DNA of 25,577 bases. Source: a virus. The notes beneath the pieces were generated by a model. That model worked only from the letters and a program-made list of their open reading frames with translations, was not told the DNA's origin and did no database searches. Shown here one piece after another: positions 1 to 6,993 of this stretch. Each line of letters opens with the position of its first letter. The stretch's first letter is position 1. The stretch is from positions 1-25,577 of the IMG/VR virus record IMGVR_UViG_3300035698_009022; one strand, given 5' to 3'. The position numbers were made by a program, and so were the translations under genes.

Positions 1-485
1 ATAAATTATATGCAGATACTGCACCGATTGTTACCGCTGTCACTTCACTTAAATTATTTGCACTTACCGCTTGTCCAGCAACATCTACATCATACATATT
101 GTATGCTGATACTGCACCAATTGTAACTGCTGTAACTTCGTCAAGGTTAGTTGCAGATGCAAATACAGTTTGACCTGTCACATCCACTTCACCAAGGTTA
201 TTAGCTGAAACTGTTTGTCCAGCAATATCTACATCATACATATTGTACGCTGATACCGCACCGATTGTTACTGCTGTTACTTCCGCAAGATTCGTTGCTG
301 AAACTGCACCAGTAGAATTTGGTACATCATACATATTATATGCTGATACAGGGCCAATTGTTACCGCTGTAACCTCTGCAAGGTTGCTTGCTGAAACTGC
401 ACCAGTAGAACTTGGCACATCATACATATTGTATGCAGACACTGGCCCTATTGTTACCGCTGTAACCTCTGCAAGGTTGCTTGCT
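1..485 (-). repeat. 93-bp (31-codon) tandem repeats in the fibre-like gene
   Basis: Units begin at 207, 300 and 393 with an exact 93-bp period, and a more divergent, partly rearranged set covers 1-206. Units 300-392 and 393-485 differ at only about eight bases, nearly all synonymous; the protein difference is one Asn/Ser change in the VPxSTGA linker. Selection on the protein repeat, or recent duplication followed by synonymous drift, is suggested. The left half replaces the VPxSTGA linker with a V(D)xAGQ version, so the array mixes two linker types. Confidence 0.85.
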
Positions 486-1312
486 GAAACTGCACCAACA
501 GTCAATGATAATCCTGATGTACCATCTATAACTACAAATCCCTTATTTGCTCCATCACTTTCATATAATGCACCAATACCACCATTACCATAAGCATGAA
601 TACCAATTCCCGTCCCGTTACTACCTGCAAATCCAGTGATACCATCTCCATCTGCTCCACCAAATCCAGTAATACCCGCACCAGTTCCATCACCATGCCC
701 GTAAATACCTGAATTGTTACCACTTCTTGATTCACCTCTTATTCCATGACCATTTGTTATTCCACCATAACCAAATAAACCATGTCCAGTTACCCCACCT
801 TCACAGTGTATACCGTCACCAACACCATTACCAGATAATACAAATCCATGACCATTACCACCCATTGCAACGGCTACAATAGCATCACCAGCACTATTTT
901 GTACAGATAATTTTTTAAGATACAAAGTTGCATTATGTCCACTTGTATTATTACCATCTATTTGAGTTAAGTCAACCTCAAGTTTATCAGCACCGTATAA
1001 TGAATCCCATACGTTTGCGGGTGAAACCATAAACTCTTGCCATACAGGAAGAGCATCACGATGAAATATTGCAACCTTTAAACGACCCAAAGTACCAGTA
1101 TCTGTAGTACTAATACTCACATCGTAATATCCATCTTCATCATGTGTTGCCGTTCCAGCAGCACTTTTTTGAGCAAAGTTTCCACCATTCTTTGTCAAAC
1201 GAACGTCCGTTTGTGCTATAGTCAAACTTGTTTGTGGTGTCATACCATCTGCTGAAGATACAAATGGCCCCATCTTTAATGTTACGGCTGTACTTTGTTT
1301 TAATGCTTGCAT
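1..1312 (-). CDS. Large repeat-containing fibre/virion surface protein, N-terminal part (runs off the left edge)
   Basis: The leftward frame stays open from the ATG at 1312-1310 to the window edge (437 codons, no stop), so this is the N-terminal part of a longer protein. AGGAAAA lies about 7 nt before the start. Three parts are visible. Residues 1 to about 100 form a beta-rich domain (DGMTPQTSLTIAQTDVRL, then DEDGYYDVSI and LPVWQEFMV) of a kind I associate with tail or fibre proteins of environmental phages. Residues about 145-265 are glycine-rich (GHG, GIYGHGDG, GITGFGG). From about residue 276, 31-residue repeats follow (VSAxNLxEVTAVTIGxVSAYN). It is the last visible gene of the leftward virion cluster. 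The likely role is an elongated, probably trimeric, tail-fibre or surface protein. The structural class is inferred from composition and repeats; receptor binding is not shown. A head fibre or decoration protein is the alternative. Confidence 0.75.
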   Translation of the reverse strand, partial: MQALKQSTAVTLKMGPFVSSADGMTPQTSLTIAQTDVRLTKNGGNFAQKSAAGTATHDEDGYYDVSISTTDTGTLGRLKVAIFHRDALPVWQEFMVSPANVWDSLYGADKLEVDLTQIDGNNTSGHNATLYLKKLSVQNSAGDAIVAVAMGGNGHGFVLSGNGVGDGIHCEGGVTGHGLFGYGGITNGHGIRGESRSGNNSGIYGHGDGTGAGITGFGGADGDGITGFAGSNGTGIGIHAYGNGGIGALYESDGANKGFVVIDGTSGLSLTVGAVSASNLAEVTAVTIGPVSAYNMYDVPSSTGAVSASNLAEVTAVTIGPVSAYNMYDVPNSTGAVSATNLAEVTAVTIGAVSAYNMYDVDIAGQTVSANNLGEVDVTGQTVFASATNLDEVTAVTIGAVSAYNMYDVDVAGQAVSANNLSEVTAVTIGAVSAYNL

Positions 1313-1331
1313 TATTTATTTTCCTATATGT

Positions 1332-1910
1332 TTACATTCTTCTTTGTCTAAATTGATATATCGCATTTGCCACCGCACCACCACCCGGTGTGTATGTTAC
1401 ATTCAATGTTGCACCTGTTATTGTTAAATAGTATCCAACAGCACCAAAAGAAACACCACAAATTAATCCCCAATTGTCAGCCGAATCATCAATCCAACTC
1501 TGTACTAAATTTTCAAATGCAGTTGACGTTGGGAAATTATGAGTCGCTGCTGTATTGAACGCTGACTTTGATGACACCGTTGTAGCCCAAGGTGTTTGAG
1601 CAAAATCATGATACTCTGGTGGACTTGTCCATGAACCGGGTGCTGTTTTATCTTGGTCATAAATATAACCAGTAACATAAGAAGGACTACCACCCACTGC
1701 ACCTGCAACAACATCTATATCAACCGATGTTACAATACCACCAGCTAAACTTGACAAATCAAATTTGAATAGAGTTTCATCAGTCCAACCATTACCAGCA
1801 GCACGAGTAAACTCACCAACCTGTCCAGTATTAGCACCATGAAGTACTTGTGAAAATGACTCAATTTCTAACCAACTTCTTACCGTTGTTGATAAATTAG
1901 CAACTGCCAT
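1332..1910 (-). CDS. Virion protein with a DNRLRE-like beta-sandwich domain
   Basis: 192 residues, no signal peptide or membrane segment. The layout fits DNRLRE/carbohydrate-binding-type beta sandwiches: an early LFKFDLSSLAGG strand pair, an alternating hydrophobic region (VTSVDIDVVAG), an aromatic-rich middle (GSWTSPPEYHDFAQTPW), and near the C-terminus FENLVQSWIDDSADNWGL followed by LTITGATLNVTYTP. The segment with W-x(n)-N-x-G-L is typical of those domains. It lies 11 nt downstream of the 148-residue protein gene and 19 nt before the fibre-like gene in the same leftward series, so a surface or tail-associated glycan-binding role is a reasonable inference. The short basic C-terminus (FRQRRM) is unusual. 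The domain call is by eye. Confidence 0.7.
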   Translation of the reverse strand: MAVANLSTTVRSWLEIESFSQVLHGANTGQVGEFTRAAGNGWTDETLFKFDLSSLAGGIVTSVDIDVVAGAVGGSPSYVTGYIYDQDKTAPGSWTSPPEYHDFAQTPWATTVSSKSAFNTAATHNFPTSTAFENLVQSWIDDSADNWGLICGVSFGAVGYYLTITGATLNVTYTPGGGAVANAIYQFRQRRM

Positions 1911-1921
1911 AATCTATTCCC

Positions 1922-2368
1922 TTAAGTCGTTTTTTGGTATGCTCTCATGAATGCAGTATTGTCAACACGAATAATTAAACTCTGTCCATCTGCAATCGTT
2001 TTGTTTTCTCCAAAATCAAATACATATATTAATGTATTTCCTCCATCAGGGTCATACATCACCGCATATCTTGCTGGCCCTATAGAACCACCTGTCGCAG
2101 AAAATGTCATATCATCACATTTGTAAAGTGTTCTATTATTGGTGTCATCATTCACAGCACTTGTATTATTAACATCTATGCCACCAGAAGTGTAACCATT
2201 CCCTTGTGTAACTTCATTAGCACTTACATCAGCATATGTTTGATAATCTCTCAATGCTGATTCAGTATAAGCACCATCACAAAGAATACACTTAAATCCA
2301 TCATTTTGAAAATCTATAATTTGGCTTGCTTGTTGCAATATAAAATATTGAGGTATAATATCAGACAT
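1922..2368 (-). CDS. Small beta-rich virion protein, paralogue of the 153-residue neighbour
   Basis: 148 residues. The order of elements matches the upstream 153-residue protein: a strand with F-K-C-I-L-C-D-G-A-Y-T, an ALRDYQTYADV segment, an EVTQGNGYTSGGIDVNN turn, then strands ending in YVFDFGENKTIADGQSLIIRVD. The equivalent positions next door read FRLALVTSAAF, WSDVEYTEIT, NYNTDGYTGHQQLTS and LIEAIDFGGKVTSNNGVFILEL. The conserved (I/E)-T-Q-x-x-x-Y-x-(S/T)-x-G turn and the FDFG/IDFGG turn support common ancestry. Such short paralogous beta proteins beside fibre genes are common in phage virion modules, but I cannot assign a position in the particle. SD AGGAAAGAG precedes the ATG. Confidence 0.7.
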   Translation of the reverse strand: MSDIIPQYFILQQASQIIDFQNDGFKCILCDGAYTESALRDYQTYADVSANEVTQGNGYTSGGIDVNNTSAVNDDTNNRTLYKCDDMTFSATGGSIGPARYAVMYDPDGGNTLIYVFDFGENKTIADGQSLIIRVDNTAFMRAYQKTT

Positions 2369-2380
2369 CTCTTTCCTCCA

Positions 2381-2842
2381 TTAGTGTATTCTAATCCATC
2401 CAAGTTTTGATAATTCAAGAATAAAAACGCCATTGTTTGAGGTTACTTTTCCCCCAAAATCTATAGCTTCAATTAATGTAAGTCTTGAATCGTTTTTATA
2501 TATAATTGCACCATCAGCATCGATTGTAGAAATTGGAAATGAAATATCACTGGCTGACACTTTTAATTGTGTCAATCCATTCACATCAACTTCTAATAAT
2601 CCAACACTTGTTAACTGTTGGTGACCTGTATATCCATCAGTATTATAATTAGCATCCTGTGTAATTTCTGTGTACTCTACATCACTCCAAAGTATTGAAT
2701 CACTCAATGCACCATTTGCCATATTATCAAATGCAGCGGATGTAACCAACGCTAATCTAAAATCACCGTCATTCACAGCAAAAAATGTTAATTCACCTTT
2801 AGCAACTGCTAACTTCACTCTATCAAATGTGTAACTTGACAT
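2381..2842 (-). CDS. Small beta-rich virion protein, paralogue of the 148-residue neighbour
   Basis: 153 residues, predicted mostly beta from alternating hydrophobics. It shares the layout of the 148-residue protein 12 nt downstream and probably arose with it by duplication. No enzyme motif, signal peptide or membrane segment is visible. AAGGAGAATAAT before the ATG gives a good ribosome-binding site. Its place between the Q/P-rich protein gene and the fibre-like gene suggests a tail, baseplate or capsid accessory protein; the exact role is unknown. Confidence 0.68.
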   Translation of the reverse strand: MSSYTFDRVKLAVAKGELTFFAVNDGDFRLALVTSAAFDNMANGALSDSILWSDVEYTEITQDANYNTDGYTGHQQLTSVGLLEVDVNGLTQLKVSASDISFPISTIDADGAIIYKNDSRLTLIEAIDFGGKVTSNNGVFILELSKLGWIRIH

Positions 2843-2854
2843 ATATTATTCTCC

Positions 2855-3871
2855 TTATAAAAGATGTGATGCTTGGTCTGCAACATTACTTACAGGGACA
2901 CCACCATTAGGATTATTTGTAAAATGTTCTCTTCCCGGTTCAGCCAATATATTTTGTGCATCTTGTTGACTTACTGGTTGAGCGAGTTGAGGTTGTAGTG
3001 CTCCTTGTGGCATCATAATTTGTGGTGCTTGTGGCATAACAGAACCTTGACCAATATGTTCTCCTATTGGCACACCTAATATATCAACAGCATCACGAAC
3101 TGACAAATTCATTTCCTCTGTTGGTTTAAAATTTTCAAACCCTTTAGGCATTGCTAACATAGGCTTTTGTGCAGATGCCATAACCGGGCCAACTTCCCCT
3201 CCAGCACCATTACTAATTTCACTCATCGGGCCAGTTGGCATCGGTGGTGGAGCATATTGTTGCTGTGGTTGTGCATAATACTGTTGTTGCTGTGGTTGTT
3301 GTGCATATTGTTGCTGTGGTTGTGCATAATACTGTTGTTGCTGTGGTTGTTGTGCATATTGCTGTTGTGGCATAGGAGGCATCATACTTGGTGCATATCC
3401 ATCATCACCACCCGGAACATCATTTAATAAATCAGATGCATGGTCAGCCATTGTCTCTCTTTTTACAACAGCCTTTCTACGCTGGTTCATTTTTTGTTTA
3501 AATGATGATTGTCCCCCCGGTTGTTGTCTTCTTGTTGAATGATATTGAGCAATTGATTCAGCAACATAATCTTCAACTCCATCTTCATCATTATTTTCAT
3601 AAACATCTTCACTGAAAATATTATAAACAATTTCATTAATCTTTTTACTGTTTAAATTAAGTTCATTGAGTTCGTTTATTAATCTTCTTTTGTAAACATT
3701 GTTTGTTTTAGGTAAAGGAGTATCCTCAACAATAACTTCTCTATCGTCATCGATTTCTTCCTCTTCATAAACAACATTACTTTCATCAATTTCATCAATG
3801 TATTTTTCTTTTTCATCTGTAGTATTGAAATCTTTTTCCATACCATCAAGATATTTTAAGAAGCTACCCAT
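2855..3871 (-). CDS. Q/P-rich low-complexity protein, probable virion assembly or internal protein
   Basis: 338 residues. An acidic N-terminus (YEEEEIDDDREVIVEDTP, about residues 35-52) is followed by a short helical segment (RRLINELNELNLN), then a basic patch with KQKMNQRRKAVVKRE (about 125-139). A Gln/Pro/Tyr/Met-rich stretch of about residues 160-215 contains two exact 17-residue repeats of the QYAQQPQQQQYYAQPQQ type. A Pro/Met/Gln-rich tail ends in VADQASHLL. A related DHASDLL string occurs near residue 145 (MADHASDLL against ADQASHLL), perhaps a repeated short linear motif. No known family is recognised. Disorder and opposite charge blocks would suit a scaffold, internal or capsid-maturation protein, but this is inference. 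It sits 10 nt after the 121-residue acidic protein. Confidence 0.7.
   Translation of the reverse strand: MGSFLKYLDGMEKDFNTTDEKEKYIDEIDESNVVYEEEEIDDDREVIVEDTPLPKTNNVYKRRLINELNELNLNSKKINEIVYNIFSEDVYENNDEDGVEDYVAESIAQYHSTRRQQPGGQSSFKQKMNQRRKAVVKRETMADHASDLLNDVPGGDDGYAPSMMPPMPQQQYAQQPQQQQYYAQPQQQYAQQPQQQQYYAQPQQQYAPPPMPTGPMSEISNGAGGEVGPVMASAQKPMLAMPKGFENFKPTEEMNLSVRDAVDILGVPIGEHIGQGSVMPQAPQIMMPQGALQPQLAQPVSQQDAQNILAEPGREHFTNNPNGGVPVSNVADQASHLL
3252..3370 (-). repeat. 51-bp tandem repeat encoding a 17-residue Q-rich unit
   Basis: Two full 51-bp units start at 3252 and 3303, and a decaying third begins at 3354. The encoded unit is QYAQQPQQQQYYAQPQQ. The two units are practically identical at the DNA level, which indicates a recent slippage-type or unequal-recombination duplication. 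The reverse frame is also open here but is only a shadow. Confidence 0.88.
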
Positions 3872-3881
3872 TATAATTCTC

Positions 3882-4247
3882 CTATTCCATTAAAAAATCA
3901 TTTGCTCTATCAGCACATGTTCTTAACTTAGACACGTCAAGACCTTCTGTTGCAGGTTCACTTAAATCACCTAATAAATCTTCGTCCTCTCCACCTTCTT
4001 CTGTTGCTGGTTCTTCAGTACTAACTTCTTCTGGTTCAATAATATTCATATCAACCAGAATATCACTCATTGCATTAAGTAACTTAGGGAGAATTGCTTG
4101 TGTTAAATCTGAATCAGAACCTACAAACTCACTAAAATAATTTACAAATTCTTTTCTTGCTTCTTCATCTTCCAAATCGGTTTCGACATTAAAAGAAATC
4201 ATAGTTTTTAATATTTCTTTTACTTTTTCATCTGTTTCCATTGGCAT
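3882..4247 (-). CDS. Small acidic protein of unknown function
   Basis: 121 residues, very acidic. The first 70 residues look helical (EKVKEILKTMISFNVETD, FVNYFSEFVGSD, AILPKLLNAMSDILVDM). A Glu/Thr-rich linker of about residues 72-100 (STEEPATEEGGEDEDLL) precedes a short C-terminal helix (LRTCADRANDFLME). I do not recognise a family. Charge and position, between another acidic protein and the Q/P-rich protein with spacings of 10 nt, suggest these three are co-translated and may act together, for example in capsid assembly. AGGAGATATATT precedes the ATG. Confidence 0.6.
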   Translation of the reverse strand: MPMETDEKVKEILKTMISFNVETDLEDEEARKEFVNYFSEFVGSDSDLTQAILPKLLNAMSDILVDMNIIEPEEVSTEEPATEEGGEDEDLLGDLSEPATEGLDVSKLRTCADRANDFLME

Positions 4248-4257
4248 AATATATCTC

Positions 4258-4692
4258 CTATTTCTTTCTTGTTACAGTCAATTTTAATTGAAATTTCTTA
4301 AGACCATCCATATCATCTTCATCGATAATAGCTTTGAATTTCAATTTACTTTCAGTTGCTTCTTGTAAATCTTCAACGAATTTTTTTAACAAATCTTCAT
4401 TCGTTGGGCAATTATCTTTTGTTATTCCATTGACGTAAAGACATTCATTATTAACATTCATCTTTGGAGTCATTGATTGAATTTTATCATAACATGGCTT
4501 TTTTAGTACAACATTTATAGCCTCAAATACTTTATACAAATCGTCATTTTCTAATATTTCTTCTTCAAATTTTTCGATTTCTTCATACACTTCAGAATCA
4601 TATCCGTCAATTTTCACTACTTTTTCTTTTTCTTCTTTTTCAAGTCCTAAACCAGACTCATATTCTGTCAAATACTCTTTATGTTTACTCAT
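4258..4692 (-). CDS. Small charged protein of unknown function
   Basis: 144 residues. A highly charged, probably helical or disordered first half (KEEKEKVVKIDGY, YEEIEKFEEEILEND) leads to an ordered-looking second half with DLYKVFEAINVVLKKPCYDK, a short ECLYVNGIT strand and a closing LKFKAIIDEDD - LKKFQLKLTVTRKK strand pair. Three cysteines are present without a metal-site spacing. No family is recognised. It lies 12 nt downstream of uvsW and has a late-promoter-like TATAAATA box 39-46 bp before its start, inside the end of uvsW, so it may be the first gene of a separately expressed late virion group. Confidence 0.6.
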   Translation of the reverse strand: MSKHKEYLTEYESGLGLEKEEKEKVVKIDGYDSEVYEEIEKFEEEILENDDLYKVFEAINVVLKKPCYDKIQSMTPKMNVNNECLYVNGITKDNCPTNEDLLKKFVEDLQEATESKLKFKAIIDEDDMDGLKKFQLKLTVTRKK

Positions 4693-4704
4693 CAGAAACC
4701 TCTC

Positions 4705-6234
4705 TTATATTTTTGATAAATCTACTCTTTTATTTATATATTTAAAATCTTGCTCTTTATAATATCTTATTCTGGCTAAAAATTGACTGAACATGTAATT
4801 GTAGCCGATTTCATTTATTTGATTTTTACGTTTCTGTTTTTTCCATCTCATATCATCAACGATATCCCACCAAATCATTTTACTCTTAGACTTATGCAAT
4901 CTCAATCCTCTACCGATTGATTGCAATACCTTTATCCTTGATTTGTAAGAAGATGCTGCAATAATATGGTGAAGTTTTTTAATATTAACTCCAGTTGACA
5001 TCGTTCCATATGTGGCAACAATTACAACACCATCATTATCTTCTGTAAATTTTCTTATTGTTTCTCTCTTTTCAGCATCAATACTACCATGAATTAGGAA
5101 AACTTTACGCTTTAAATCCTTACCCAAGTCAGTAACATACTGGAAGATAGATTTCAAATGGTCGATTCTTTCACACAAAATTAATACATTATCATTAGTA
5201 TTTATATTTTTTATTATGTATTTGAATATTTTATTTCTATTAGGGTTTTCAATGATGGCTCTATACTCTTCCGGGTATGTTCTAATTTTATTTTTCTTTA
5301 TCTCTTCCGGTGAGTATTGTATTAACAAATTAGCAATCATTATCTTGGACAAATATCCACTGTCTATCAGTTCTTTACTCTTGACAGATACCATAGTTGG
5401 GCCTAAATATCCATAGATGGTGTATATGTCTGCTTCCTCAGTAGGTAGTGTTCCAGTAAGACCAATTCTATAGTGGGCATTAGCACACTTCTTAAGGATA
5501 TCCTGTAATGATTTAGCCTTTGCTGTATGAGTTTCATCAACAATCACTGCTTCAAATTGTTCAAAGAACGTCTTTTTCTTTTTGTAAATAGATTGCCATG
5601 TTGATATTAGAATTTTATTTTCAGGGTTGTAACGTTTACTTCCACCATAAAGAACACTCGCCTCATGATGAGCACCTTCCCAACCATAATCAACAAAATC
5701 GTTAAACATTTGTGTAGTCAAACTTACATTAGGGACAACTAATAATATTTTCTTATCAGTCACACCCATGATAAATCTGATTATAGAATATATCACAAGA
5801 GATTTACCTGAACCGGTAGCTGATTCAATGACACCACGTTTTCTTTTCAATGCAGCGTAGATACATCTGTGTTGATAATCTCTCGGATAATAATCAGAAT
5901 TTTTAAAAATTACTTCATAAAATTCTGTCATATCTTCTTCAGATAAGTCATTATATAATTCAGATGTGTCAAAATTAAACAACACTTTATATCTAAACGT
6001 AGTCAAGAATTCTTTTAATTTGTAAAGCAATCCTATTGGTAGTAAATTACCACCATGAATGTCAAAGAAAGATATTTTACCATTCCATAATTTAGCTTTA
6101 AATTTGGGATGATAAATAAAATCTTTAGCATAACACTGGAAAAAGGAATGCATTTCCATAGCTTGTTCAAAGTTACATATTATTTGAAAATATGTACTAT
6201 CAAATTTTTCAACTATAATTAAATCGTTCATCAT
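4705..6234 (-). CDS. uvsW: UvsW-like SF2 RNA/DNA helicase
   Basis: 509 residues, close to T4 UvsW (about 500). The N-terminal region (about 1-100) has the small UvsW-specific domain, with FIYHPKFKAKLWNGKISFF. Helicase motifs follow in order: Q-region YYPRDYQHRCI, Walker A ATGSGKS at residues 139-145, DETH box at 233-236, motif III LTGTLP, and motif VI QSIGRGLRLHKSK near 437-449. In T4 this enzyme unwinds R-loops, regresses forks and drives branch migration, moving replication from origin-dependent to recombination-dependent mode. It overlaps uvsY by 4 bp (ATGA), the same neighbour pair as in T4. The start could be the first or the second of two adjacent ATGs. Confidence 0.95.
   Translation of the reverse strand: MMNDLIIVEKFDSTYFQIICNFEQAMEMHSFFQCYAKDFIYHPKFKAKLWNGKISFFDIHGGNLLPIGLLYKLKEFLTTFRYKVLFNFDTSELYNDLSEEDMTEFYEVIFKNSDYYPRDYQHRCIYAALKRKRGVIESATGSGKSLVIYSIIRFIMGVTDKKILLVVPNVSLTTQMFNDFVDYGWEGAHHEASVLYGGSKRYNPENKILISTWQSIYKKKKTFFEQFEAVIVDETHTAKAKSLQDILKKCANAHYRIGLTGTLPTEEADIYTIYGYLGPTMVSVKSKELIDSGYLSKIMIANLLIQYSPEEIKKNKIRTYPEEYRAIIENPNRNKIFKYIIKNINTNDNVLILCERIDHLKSIFQYVTDLGKDLKRKVFLIHGSIDAEKRETIRKFTEDNDGVVIVATYGTMSTGVNIKKLHHIIAASSYKSRIKVLQSIGRGLRLHKSKSKMIWWDIVDDMRWKKQKRKNQINEIGYNYMFSQFLARIRYYKEQDFKYINKRVDLSKI
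4731..4738 (-). promoter_or_regulatory. Candidate T4-type late promoter -10 box (TATAAATA)
   Basis: A perfect TATAAATA on the leftward strand within the last codons of uvsW, 39 bp before the ATG at 4692. T4 late promoters consist of just this box, recognised by gp55-RNA polymerase. The spacing to the next gene suits a transcript start about 30 nt before the ATG. In DNA this AT-rich several chance copies are expected, so position is the main support. Confidence 0.4.
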
Positions 6235-6689
6235 TCACCCTCATTTAATTTTCTAAAATCAATATAACTACTAAATATATACGACATATTTCGAAACATT
6301 GCAATGTGTTCTTTATAAAATTCAACTCTAATCTTATGTTCATTACATAATTGATTAATATTTATATATTTTTCATCACCATAAATAAAAGATTCAAGGT
6401 CTGATTTCGTTTCAATTAAAATTTTGTTTTTAGGTTTTTTGTAATGAATTAGCAATTGTTTATAAACTTTACTTTTTCGACTTTCTAATGTATGTAAAAT
6501 TCTTTTTTCTTTGATTAGTAAACTTGAATATCGAGAAGCAATCATTGGTGATTTCAATGTTTTTTCATGTATATTATCTTTTGTTAATTTTATTTCTTCA
6601 AGTATTTGCTCTCTAATTTTGAAAAATAATTTTCTATCTTTTTCACGTTCTTTTTCTATGTCAATATTTGTGGCACTAATTTCACTCAT
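6231..6689 (-). CDS. uvsY: Probable UvsY-like recombination mediator
   Basis: 152 residues, highly charged and predicted helical, slightly longer than T4 UvsY (137). The middle, with ASRYSSLLIKEKRILHTLES, parallels the T4 YSKWLNKHSSIKKEMLRIEA helix. The C-terminal part, with a YINI segment, a hydrophobic helix (FYKEHIAMFRNMSYIFSSYI) and a short (D/M)(F/R)-x-L tail, also follows the T4 pattern. The 4-bp overlap with uvsW repeats the T4 gene order. UvsY loads UvsX onto gp32-coated single strands; the genes for UvsX and gp32 are in this window. Identification is by layout, length and synteny; sequence identity to T4 is low. Confidence 0.75.
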   Translation of the reverse strand: MSEISATNIDIEKEREKDRKLFFKIREQILEEIKLTKDNIHEKTLKSPMIASRYSSLLIKEKRILHTLESRKSKVYKQLLIHYKKPKNKILIETKSDLESFIYGDEKYININQLCNEHKIRVEFYKEHIAMFRNMSYIFSSYIDFRKLNEGE

Positions 6690-6731
6690 AAAAACCCCGT
6701 CAATTGATAATTTATAAATTATTAACTTGTA

Positions 6732-6745
6732 TATTTATATTTATA
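6732..6745 (-). promoter_or_regulatory. Two overlapping late-promoter-like TATAAATA boxes before uvsY
   Basis: On the leftward strand TATAAATA occurs at 6745-6738 and again at 6739-6732, overlapping by two bases and lying 43-56 bp before the uvsY ATG. T4 late promoters use this exact octamer. It would place uvsY, uvsW and possibly the virion genes beyond under late control. The surrounding run is nearly all A/T, so chance occurrence is possible. Confidence 0.45.
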
Positions 6746-6766
6746 TATTTTAAAAAACACTGAAAT

Positions 6767-6836
6767 GGGCGAAGCCCGTAATACGAACCAAGCTACGCTT
6801 TAGCGTAGCGATGTTGAGTATTGCGTTATAATGCCC
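6767..6836. other. GC-rich rod-shaped hairpin element in the divergent intergenic region
   Basis: A GC-rich island in AT-rich sequence. GGGC-GAA-GCCC forms a small hairpin at 6767-6777. Next, 6777-6784 pairs with 6818-6825 (8 bp with one G-T), and GCTACGCT at 6792-6799 pairs perfectly with AGCGTAGC at 6802-6809 across a 2-nt loop, giving one long imperfect stem of about 49 nt. GGGC at 6767 could instead pair with GCCC at 6833-6836 and close the whole rod. No ORF covers it. It resembles bacterial REP/BIME-type palindromes, or a structured RNA or origin hairpin; which of these is not decidable here. Confidence 0.7.
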
Positions 6837-6873
6837 CCTTAAACTTTTTACAGTACCGTAAAAAAATTAAGGG
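6836..6873. repeat. Nested palindrome: GTAC-centred operator-like copy inside a larger stem
   Basis: CCCTTAA (6836-6842) and TTAAGGG (6867-6873) flank TTTTTACAGTACCGTAAAAA (6845-6864). The inner 20 bp is a palindrome with a single mismatched pair (A opposite C), and the outer arms add 7 bp. It has the same core as the two three-copy arrays at 6994 and 12022. It abuts the GC-rich rod, sharing the C run at 6834-6838. Confidence 0.8.
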
Positions 6874-6993
6874 AGGTACAGTACTAATTAATACTATTTT
6901 ACTCTTATTTTAGTACTTATTATTATTATATATTATTATATATATATTTATATATATATGATAATTAATTATAGTATACTATCCCCTTATAAA

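Noticed and set aside
243-593. Rightward open frame of 116 codons made of repeated YADTxPIVTAVTSARxxAETAPV
   Set aside because: It is the antisense shadow of the 93-bp repeats in the leftward fibre-like gene, which is open over the whole 1312-1 interval with a good SD and whose units differ mainly at its own third codon positions.
3167-3427. Rightward frame with a hydrophobic Leu/Trp/Cys-rich product resembling a membrane protein
   Set aside because: The hydrophobicity comes from reading the reverse complement of the CAA/CAG-rich Q repeats; no SD, and the leftward gene is well supported.
6767-6840. Possible tRNA or tmRNA-like gene: about 70 nt, GC-rich, with a GGTTCGTATT string on the leftward strand
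   Set aside because: No 7-bp acceptor stem, no T-stem pairing around the TTCG and no anticodon arm; the pairing is one long rod rather than a cloverleaf.
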